This document shows positions 4,996 to 9,688 of a stretch of DNA of 10,000 nucleotides, one piece after another (the stretch's first letter is position 1; every line of letters starts with the position of its first letter). The DNA comes from Baffinella frigidus (lineage: Eukaryota > Cryptophyceae > Cryptomonadales > Baffinellaceae). Below the pieces are notes generated by a model that ran no database searches, had not been told where the DNA came from, and saw only the letters and a list, made by a program, of their open reading frames with translations. A program made the position numbers and the translations under genes. The DNA is taken from NCBI GenBank assembly GCA_026770585.1, contig MU646334.1:1279342-1289341 (forward strand). Direction: 5' to 3'.

Positions 4996-5345
4996 GTGTC
5001 ACAGTCGAAGTGGCGCATTCCTTAGTGAAGAAGTGCCGTGTATTTGATTAAGAGGTGTTGCCATCCTGCGCGCCGCCGCTGTTTGTCAGAGGAAGTCTAG
5101 TTCTGCCACACGCAGGTTGACTGTCAAGACTATCCTCCAACTACACTCTGAGCCAGAACATTTCGCCTAAGTCAACTCCCCCTGAAAACCACAGCCTTAA
5201 GTCAAACGCCGGCTCCCAGAGCCGGTCTATCTAAACGAAATGGCAACTTGCTGCCGAGGATCAGCTTTTTTTACTTAAGGTCAAATATCCTGGCTGGCAG
5301 TGGAATATCCTCAAACTATCGCCAGCCTGCGCGCCGCCCCTGTGT
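4996..5345 (+). repeat. Repeat family S, copy C, split by one insertion
   Basis: Similarity to copy A begins with GTCGAAGTGGCGCATT, passes through GAAGAAGTGCC, then CATCCTGCGCGCCGCCGCTG and GGTTGACTGTCAAGAC, and stops near 5143. It resumes after an insertion, with CTCAAACTATCGCCAGCCTG, and ends with GTGTCAGC at ~5345. A fragment at 5754-5785 (AAGTGAAGTATTTCTGAGTG and GAAGAGGTC) resembles the next unit, so the array seems to continue beyond the elements at 5522-5753. Confidence 0.75.
5144..5302. mobile_element. Insertion in repeat S copy C, with 16-bp flanking duplication
   Basis: GACTATCCTCCAACTA (5128-5143) recurs as GAATATCCTCAAACTA (5303-5318) on the other side of a 159-base segment; copy A has a single such block. 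The insert carries two AAGTCAA heptamers (5169-5175 and 5199-5205) followed by a 7-bp hairpin with a 3-base loop (CCGGCTC CCA GAGCCGG, 5209-5225), then TTTTTTT near 5266. AAGTCAACTCCCCC is shared with insertion i on the opposite strand. The long flanking duplication suggests retroposition; the hairpin suggests a structured RNA or DNA end. Confidence 0.65.
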
Positions 5346-5521
5346 CAGCTTTTACCGGATCCTTGCAGGAATCCGGGAGTGAAATTCTGTTTTTGATTTA
5401 TTCGTAGGACCCTACCGTAGGAAACCCTAGGGACCTCGAATTGCTGACGGGAGATACCGAAGAGATTTTTTTGGTTTAGCTGAAAATTGCTACAGTGCCC
5501 GACCCGGTTATAAGCTGCTAC
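5346..5521. other. Mostly unassigned; CCTACCGTAGG core and small hairpin
   Basis: CCGGAT at 5355 pairs with ATCCGG at 5371 around TCCTTGCAGGA-like sequence. A CCTACCGTAGG core with AGGACCC and GAAACCCTAGGGACC lies at 5403-5434 and resembles part of family P and the sequence at 699-717. The rest is unassigned. Confidence 0.5.
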
Positions 5522-5610
5522 GGGTGGTACAAACCCGTCAACTTTGGAGCTGGAACGAGCCCGGCCTGACCAAATTGGTGAGCCCAAATAGCTGAGACAG
5601 AGCTAGGAAG
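5522..5610 (+). repeat. Module R, third copy
   Basis: The block GGTGGTACAAACCCGTCAAC, TTTGGAGC, GAGCCCGG, CAAATTGGTGAGC, CAAATAG and CAGAGCTAGG matches the right arm at 1637-1706 and the complement of the left arm at 1408-1505. The left arm retains the CAGAGCTAGG end that the right arm lacks. The copy ends where the foldback element begins at 5611-5614, so one may have inserted beside the other. Confidence 0.82.
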
Positions 5611-5753
5611 TTAATCTCCGTACAAGTATTAATTAATTGCTTTTGGCGCAACGAAATTTACTACACAGCTGTTTTACTATTACTTTTATAAGCAAATCGT
5701 GTAGTAATTTTCGTTGCCCAAAAGCAATTAATTAATACTTGCATGGCGATTAA
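5611..5753. mobile_element. Foldback MITE, family F1, best-preserved copy
   Basis: This is a nearly perfect hairpin. ATCTCCGTACAAGTATTAAT followed by TAATTGCTTTTGGCGCAACG at the left pairs with the complement at the right, ending in GGCGAT. The inner arms contain AAATTTACTACACAGCTG and its partner; the loop is near 5681-5690. The core is 5614-5750, flanked by TA on each side (5612-5613 and 5751-5752), consistent with a TA target duplication. The extended flanks read TTAA on both sides, so a TTAA-specific (piggyBac-like) mode cannot be excluded. There is no open frame. Similar copies lie at 945, 1891 and 2854. Confidence 0.9.
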
Positions 5754-5943
5754 AGTGAAGTATTTCTGAGTGAAGAGGTCGGTTTCGTCTCCTCCAGAGA
5801 TCAAATCTGAGTTGAACGAGCTGTCCCACTCTGAGGGCTGGTGGACATGAAATGGAGGTAGAAGGGTCCCAAGGGGATGGCCGCTGTCTGGCTGTATGGT
5901 TTCGCATGCGAAGAGATCCACCAGGAGAAACCCCCCATCGGTT
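5661..5943 (-). CDS. Weak candidate terminal exon (hypothetical)
   Basis: The minus-strand frame from 5942 begins TDGGFLLVDLFACET and runs through PSEWDSSFNSDLISGGDETD to a stop at 5661. The sequence just upstream, CCCTTTGTTCAG, resembles a 3' splice acceptor (AG at 5945-5944). Joining it to a consensus donor at 6119 would keep an open frame. The composition is mixed and acidic, unlike the low-complexity frames elsewhere. Against it: the last ~30 codons lie inside the foldback element at 5611-5753, another frame is also open, and no family is recognised. Confidence 0.17.
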
Positions 5944-6082
5944 CTGAACAAAGGGTCCAGGTTCGGGGGCTTGAGTTGACAGTGTCAGGTGGAGAATCGG
6001 GCGCGGTGCCTTGTGAGAAGATAATCCCTCGCCTTAGCCGATAAGCCAACCGTGCAGATTGACTCCGTGACCAAACGGGGGA

Positions 6083-6149
6083 TGGAGACACACCGGTCTC
6101 CAGGGGGTATCTCTCTCACCTGGTCAATACCAGCCCTTCTTCGGGCTGG
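6083..6149 (+). other. Two adjacent short hairpins
   Basis: TGGAGAC (6083-6089) pairs with GTCTCCA (6096-6102) over a 6-base loop. CCAGCCC (6130-6136) pairs with GGGCTGG (6143-6149) over TTCTTC. Neither is followed by a T run on either strand, so a bacterial-type terminator is unlikely. They flank the candidate splice donor at 6120/6119 on the minus strand, which may be chance. Confidence 0.5.
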
Positions 6150-6293
6150 GGATCGGCCGGGCGCCGAAAACTCGTCTTCCGAGAAGCTGAAGTCTCCAGA
6201 GTAGTCTGGTTCGAGGGATTGTTGAGGGGAGAGTCAAGGATATGCCAAGGAAAGGAACTCGTTAGGACTCCAGCGGTGGGGCTTCAGGGCAGC
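6116..6293 (-). CDS. Weak candidate internal exon with splice donor (hypothetical)
   Basis: On the minus strand the segment is open in two frames. One carries PDYSGDFSFSEDEFSAPGR and the other LNNPSNQTTLETSASRKTSF then PEEGLVLT. It ends at CAG followed by GTGAGA (exon end 6120, GT at 6119-6118), a match to the eukaryotic 5' splice consensus. With the second frame, the acceptor at 5945-5944 would join to the downstream open frame in phase, with an intron of 176 bases. No start or upstream acceptor is obvious, and two competing frames lower confidence. Confidence 0.18.
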
Positions 6294-6308
6294 GAGGGTC
6301 CACGCGAT

Positions 6309-6542
6309 TCAGGGCTCGGGCTTCAGCATTTGGGGCTGGATCTCCTGGCTAGGCTGGGCCTGAGGTCTGAGCGAGATGTCCACCCCCGCGTGGTTGACTG
6401 TAGACAGTGGAGGTCGGAGAGGTGAGGCTGTCTCGGTGGGGTGGGGTGGTCCGGGACCTCCGTTCCATCTGCGCCCAGGGGAAGCGGAGGCGTGCATGTC
6501 ATCAACCGAGAGAAACTCATCGTCCTCGCTCAGGAAATCCAT
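6309..6542 (-). CDS. Weak candidate first exon or small protein (hypothetical)
   Basis: A 77-codon minus-strand frame starts at an ATG (6542-6540) with G at +4 and ends at TGA (6311-6309). It begins with an acidic stretch, MDFLSEDDEFLSVDDMH, followed by a Pro/Ser-rich, probably disordered part. An in-frame GTG-type extension to 6575 is possible. Acidic SEDDEF resembles FSEDEF in the next open segment, which could be a repeated motif in one protein or chance. No family is recognised. Confidence 0.2.
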   Translation of the reverse strand: MDFLSEDDEFLSVDDMHASASPGRRWNGGPGPPHPTETASPLRPPLSTVNHAGVDISLRPQAQPSQEIQPQMLKPEP

Positions 6543-6572
6543 CGTCTTTGCTTTCCAGAGAGAACGGGACCC

Positions 6573-6587
6573 CAAACCCTAAACCCC
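6573..6587 (-). repeat. Short interstitial telomere-like motif, CCCTAAA orientation
   Basis: CCAAACCCTAAACCCC occurs here and identically at 8163-8178. It holds about two heptamers in the orientation opposite to the tracts at 537, 1797 and 2048. On its own it is short enough to arise by chance; the identical 16-base context in two places makes a shared origin plausible. Confidence 0.55.
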
Positions 6588-6678
6588 TCTTGAGATCAGC
6601 CCTCTCCTTCCCCTCCCAAACTCTCGAGAAAGAAAGAATTCGAATTTGACCAGAAGGAGAGGCCCAAACCCTTTGAGC

Positions 6679-6694
6679 CATTCCTATAGGAATG
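6679..6694. repeat. Perfect 16-bp palindrome
   Basis: CATTCCTATAGGAATG equals its own reverse complement. ATTCCTATA recurs at 7346-7354. It could be a dimer-type binding site or the centre of an old foldback element; only the symmetry is certain. Confidence 0.8.
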
Positions 6695-6715
6695 TGAAAA
6701 TCCCAAAAACATGTG

Positions 6716-6990
6716 TCCTCTAACTTCTGATCCCCTCGGCCGATTTTACTTTTCTCGACGGTTCTGGATTTCTCATTACGCCCTCTCCAAACCCACTCGA
6801 CGAAGTATCTCAAGCGGAGCACAGGAAGATGCCAAAAACTCGCTTTGTTCGGGGAAAGTTGACTAAAACGGTGGGCCTGTTTCCGGGCCTCTAGCGTCAT
6901 ACATTCCATCTAGTGATTGAAAGAGGGCGTCCAGATGATTCCAGAACCGTCGAGAAAAGTGAAATCGGCCCACGGAGTCAAAAGTTAAAG
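6716..6990. mobile_element. Large inverted repeat with ~31-bp strong arms
   Basis: GGCCGATTTTACTTTTCTCG followed by ACGGTTCTGGA (6738-6768) is inverted at 6940-6970 with one mismatch. Weaker pairing extends inward (ACGCCCTCT, 6778-6786, with 6921-6930) and outward (CTAACTTCTGA with the complement of GAGTCAAAAGTTAAAG). The loop is about 130 bases and contains one AAGTTGAC. A 130-codon minus frame (6517-6909) crosses the left arm and is not considered real. This is most likely another non-autonomous foldback element. Confidence 0.72.
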
Positions 6991-7068
6991 CCCCGAACGT
7001 CCCCACGGCGGTCCGGACGGGCCCGCCTCGGGGTCCCGGCACTTTCCGATCGCCTGTAACTTTTCCCA

Positions 7069-7405
7069 TGAAATCTGTGACAGGGTGGTTCCAATCGCAC
7101 AGTTTCTTAGAATTTCGAGGGCTATCCTCTAGCCGGTTTCATTTCGTAAGTCATAAATGGAGGTTACCGGTATTCTGCTGAATTTCACCCCCAAATTTCG
7201 TCCTTTTTGAAATCTGAAAGCGCAGATCCTCGAGATTTGGCCTTCAGCTCCAGAATCTGCTAAAAAAATTCGAGCTGCGATGAAATCTTGAGATCTTTAC
7301 TACAGGCCAAAGGTCGTATAAATGGCTCCAACTAAAGGGATTATATTCCTATAAAACCGGCTAGAGGATAACTTTGGGATCGGATTACCCCTGTCACAGA
7401 TTTCA
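7069..7405. mobile_element. Large inverted repeat with two perfect 17-bp arm blocks
   Basis: TGAAATCTGTGACAGGG (7069-7085) is inverted at 7389-7405, and TATCCTCTAGCCGGTTT (7123-7139) is inverted at 7354-7370. Both blocks are perfect. The gap between blocks is 37 bases at the left and 18 at the right, so one arm gained or lost about 19 bases. The loop of about 214 bases has no significant open frame. The whole is AT-rich in the middle and looks like a larger foldback element than family F1. Confidence 0.78.
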
Positions 7406-7589
7406 GGTCAACATGTTCCTACACAAAAAGGCCGATTGGGCCCCCTCCGAAAAAGTGCAGTCCGCCGGTCTCGAGTTGACCCCGGGTATATTTGGCAACT
7501 TAAGATCACGTTGCCCACGAAACCTTGAGGAATCCTCACGGTCGTGATGAATGATTTCTGGTACAAAAAAGTCGGAAAAGTATTGTAGT

Positions 7590-7612
7590 GGTACAATTCT
7601 GTCAACTTTTGA
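7590..7612 (+). repeat. Short fragment of module R
   Basis: GTGGTACAATTCTGTCAACT followed by TTTGAG matches the GGTACAAA..CGTCAACTTTGGAG block at 1637-1659 and 5526-5550. Only the ~25-base core is shared, so either the rest has decayed or this core is the conserved functional part of the module. Confidence 0.55.
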
Positions 7613-7661
7613 GATCAAGGGTTATTCAACGATTTGACCCCTGCTCACCTCCAGACTGGTG

Positions 7662-7710
7662 CTACGGAAGGGCGTGTCGTTGGCATATGTTGGGAGAAAT
7701 TAAAACTTAA
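7662..7710 (+). pseudogene. Repeated 43-bp segment with coding-like substitutions, copy 1
   Basis: 7662-7704 matches 9500-9542 on the other strand at 38 of 43 positions. In the shared frame both copies encode YGRACRW, one variable residue, MLGE, one variable residue, then K. Two of the five differences are synonymous third-position changes (AGG/AGA and TGT/TGC). The other three change two residues (CAT/GCT gives His/Ala, ATT/ATG gives Ile/Met). This frame is open from about 7558 and stops at TAA 7708-7710. No family is recognised. It may be the last exon of a dispersed gene or the end of a decayed retroelement frame. Confidence 0.3.
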
Positions 7711-7719
7711 AGGACCTAA

Positions 7720-7971
7720 AGGCACTCTAAATTAGCTTCCAACCGCTTGAGTTCCTACCCGGCCGCGCCCGCAGACATTGCGCTCGCCGCTTCCGCGTCT
7801 GCTTCGTCCCCTTGTCCTCCAGCCATCTCCGATTTGTTCGCAACGATTTTGACCACGTCTGGGAACAACCTCGCCAGTCAGATATCGGCTCGGAAATACC
7901 CCTTGGGGCTCCGACACCTGAAAGAGCCGGGGTGGATTTCTGCTCAACTTGGGTCTCTCCAAACATAAATA
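7720..7971 (+). CDS. Weak candidate exon (hypothetical)
   Basis: This frame is open from 7720 to TAA at 7969-7971. It includes an Ala/Ser-rich stretch (PADIALAASASASSPCPP) and then a more ordinary sequence, SDLFATILTTSGNNLASQIS and KYPLGLRHLKEPGWISAQLG. It lacks an ATG; CTCTAAATTAG just before 7736 could act as a splice acceptor. Two minus-strand frames over the same bases are also open (82 and 103 codons), so the strand is uncertain. The segment is GC-richer than its flanks and free of dispersed motifs. Confidence 0.15.
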
Positions 7972-8162
7972 ACACGGAGACCCACTGTATTTCTTCTCAT
8001 GATCGGCTGGTGCTTCCGTCCCTGGCCATTTATAGCGTGACAAGTTGACCGCACCAAATGGATCAGTCTCAGTTTAAGAAAAAGAGAGTGAGCGAATCGT
8101 AAGGTTGTTGGCGTTCCTCTATGTGTAAAGCGTTTAATGTAAATATCGGAGGGCCTAAACTC
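7972..8162. other. Unassigned, one AAGTTGAC motif
   Basis: Apart from AAGTTGAC at 8042-8049, I see no repeat, palindrome or open frame of note here. Confidence 0.4.
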
Positions 8163-8178
8163 CAAACCCTAAACCCCA
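8163..8178 (-). repeat. Short interstitial telomere-like motif
   Basis: CCAAACCCTAAACCCC is identical to the motif at 6573. It is followed by CAACAGGACTCGG and has no further heptamers. Confidence 0.55.
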
Positions 8179-8321
8179 ACAGGACTCGGTTCGTGCTTGA
8201 GCTCGAAAGATAGGTAGTGAATTGTCAAGTTGCTGGGATAATGCAAAGTTGTTGGGGTGCCTGCAGGTATCTGCTCGTGCTTCGAAAACATTGTTGAGCG
8301 AGGCTACGTCTCGGGGAGTTC

Positions 8322-8496
8322 TAGAGCGCTATGCAGAGAAGTTGGCCACGGGAAATGATGGAAAATAGAGAAATTGGAGCCATTTTGTCAACTTTTGAGA
8401 AATTTAGTACCATGAATTTCTCAAAAGTGGACAAAATGGCTCCAATTTCCCCATTTTTCCATTTTTCGGTGGCCAACTTCTCTGCACAGTGCTCTA
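8322..8496. mobile_element. Near-perfect long hairpin element
   Basis: Arms 8322-8404 and 8415-8496 pair almost throughout. TAGAGCGCT..GCAGAGAAGTTGGCCAC at the left is inverted at the right, followed by a diverged A-rich block, then AAATTGGAGCCATTTTGTCA and ACTTTTGAGAAATT, with a loop of ten bases. The low divergence between arms suggests recent insertion, gene conversion or selection on structure. A transcript would fold into an ~80-bp duplex, the kind of precursor that yields small RNAs in plants and algae. Open frames on both strands here simply mirror each other. Confidence 0.9.
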
Positions 8497-8520
8497 CCGT
8501 TCCCTCCTTGCTGGTCCCGC

Positions 8521-8788
8521 CCTGAACCCTAAGCTCTACACCCGAAACCCAAACCCCTAAACCTAAAGCCTGAAGCCTAAAGCCTGAAGCCTGAAGCCTG
8601 AAGCCTGAGCCTAAACCGAACACCCTAAAACCTAAGACCTAAACCGTAAACCCGAAACCCAAAACTCTTAACCCAAAAACCCAAACCCTAAACCTTATTC
8701 CCTCAGCCCTATACCCTAAAACCTAAACCCTAAACCCTTAACCCTGAACCCTATTTCGTTATTTCGTTATGAACCCTAAAACTTGAAA

Positions 8789-8791
<3 letters not shown>
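8521..8791 (-). repeat. Degenerate telomere-like tract, CCCTAAA orientation
   Basis: About 270 bases are made of heptamer-like units related to CCCTAAA (CCCTAAA, CCCGAAA, CCTAAAA, CCCTTAA, CCCTGAA). A derived AAGCCTG array (8566-8607, six units) lies inside, and a duplicated ATTTCGTT near 8754-8770. The orientation is opposite to the tracts at 537-2098. Strong decay implies an old interstitial tract, or subtelomeric satellite, in which variant units have been amplified locally. Confidence 0.9.
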
Positions 8792-8842
<51 letters not shown>

Positions 8843-8843
8843 A
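8792..8843 (+). repeat. Perfect CAACCCT heptamer array
   Basis: Seven tandem CAACCCT units (8792-8840) are followed by a broken eighth. The unit is one substitution away from the CCCTAAA telomere heptamer when aligned as CCCTCAA. It directly abuts the decayed telomeric tract, so it reads as local amplification of one variant. Confidence 0.95.
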
Positions 8844-8844
8844 T

Positions 8845-8926
8845 GTTGAGTTGAGCTAGACTCACGACTCATGAGATCCTTAAATCCTTAATCCTTGTTC
8901 AGTTGAGGTGAGCAACTCAACTCAAC
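8845..8926. repeat. 11-bp inverted repeat GTTGAGTTGAG / CTCAACTCAAC
   Basis: GTTGAGTTGAG (8845-8855) is inverted exactly at 8916-8926 with about 60 bases between. The TTGAG units may come from the complement of the neighbouring CTCAAC array, so the symmetry may be a by-product of the satellite. Confidence 0.65.
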
Positions 8927-9021
8927 AAGCTCATCAACCAGGCTCAACCAGGATTTGGCACCACAATCTGATGGGAATGGCACTGTTGAACCAGGCAAAA
9001 ACTCGGTTTTAAACTGCTCTT

Positions 9022-9089
9022 GGTACAAATTTTTGTACCAGAGTTGACAGAAAATTACAAATTTTGCCACCAGAGTTGGCCGAAAATTT
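9022..9089. repeat. GGTACAAA palindrome and duplicated ACCAGAGTTG segment
   Basis: GGTACAAATTTTTGTACC (9022-9039) is palindromic apart from its centre. It is followed by CCAGAGTTGACAGAAAATT (9038-9056), which recurs at 9070-9088 as CCAGAGTTGGCCGAAAATT. GGTACAAA is also the start of the module R core. The 79-codon minus frame over 8888-9127 is not supported. Confidence 0.65.
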
Positions 9090-9236
9090 GGTTCGCTCGT
9101 TTTCAAAAAAATGGCTTGGCTCAACAAGTTCCCATGAGTTCATGACAATGTTGCGAATAACCTAAAAAAACTTGAAGTTGACTTAACACACAGCGGACTT
9201 CGAAGGTTTTTTAGAAATAACTCGGAAGCAAATCAT

Positions 9237-9360
9237 CCATAGGCGCTACGGTAGGCAATAGGGTAGGGACATAGGGGGTTCCTATGGATAACGTAACCGA
9301 CTTTCGGTCAATAATCGACCGAAAATCCCATCGAAGCGCGCTGTGTGGTCGAGGCTAGAT
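9237..9360 (+). mobile_element. Second copy of the 2948-3190 element family
   Basis: GGGGGTTCCTATGGATAACG followed by TAACCGA, then ACCGAAAATCCC and GCGCGCTGTGTGG, matches 2948-3040. Upstream, CTACGGTAGGCAA and GTAGGGACATAGGGGGTTCC match the reverse complement of 3137-3180. It contains an 8-bp hairpin, TTTCGGTC AATAATC GACCGAAA (9302-9324), better preserved than in the other copy. The right half of the inverted structure seen at 2948-3190 is missing. Confidence 0.7.
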
Positions 9361-9493
9361 AGACAAGGACGTATTACAAAACCCGTCTTTTAATCAAAGT
9401 CCCACGTGAGAGAGGGATATCCTTGAGCTACGTGCCAACCCCGCCCGTGACCTGTACACACGCAATAACCCCTCATTTAAAATTTGAATTTTT
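9361..9493. other. Unassigned
   Basis: No repeat shared with the rest of the window and no convincing open frame. The AT-rich ATTTAAAATTTGAATTTTT segment lies at 9475-9493. Confidence 0.4.
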
Positions 9494-9688
9494 CTAGCCT
9501 TTCATTTCTCCCAACATAGCCCAACGGCACGCTCTTCCGTAGAAAGGATCTGCAGAAAAAGCATGTTTGCTTTCGGATCGCGCTGAGCTTTCCAGTGCAG
9601 AGGCTCGTGAAGAGGGGATAAAGGGTAGTTCTCTTGGGGTCTTTGAGGTGTCCCCATCTGGGAACGCGCTCGCACACAACAAACCCAA
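9494..9688 (-). pseudogene. Open frame ending in the repeated 43-bp segment, copy 2
   Basis: A minus-strand frame of 64 codons runs from an alternative start at 9688 to TAG at 9494-9496. Its last 16 residues (YGRACRWAMLGEMKG region, 9500-9542) match the frame ending at 7710. The upstream part is Ser-rich (SSRASALESSARSESKHAFS) and does not match the other copy. No known family is recognised. It could be the 3' end of a spliced or decayed gene belonging to a dispersed family; a second open minus frame overlaps it. Confidence 0.25.

Larger units (their letters stand above)
5770..6560. other. Least repetitive stretch; possible decayed or spliced minus-strand gene
   Basis: About 800 bases lack the dispersed motifs that fill the rest of the window. 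On the minus strand, three open segments in different frames (6542-6309, 6293-6120 and 5943-5661) follow one another, and one consensus splice donor lies at the end of the second. Two small hairpins occur at 6083-6102 and 6130-6149. The absence of repeats is the main reason to suspect a gene; no homology is recognised. Confidence 0.3.

Noticed and set aside
6130-6149. Hairpin resembling an intrinsic terminator
   Set aside because: No T run follows on either strand and the window is eukaryotic in character.
6517-6909. 130-codon minus-strand open frame
   Set aside because: It covers the left arm and loop of an inverted repeat and a telomere-like motif; no recognisable protein features.
1484-9182. 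GTCAACTT motifs read as plant W-boxes (TTGAC core)
   Set aside because: They lie mostly in mobile-element arms and loops, not upstream of identifiable genes; calling WRKY sites would be unsupported.
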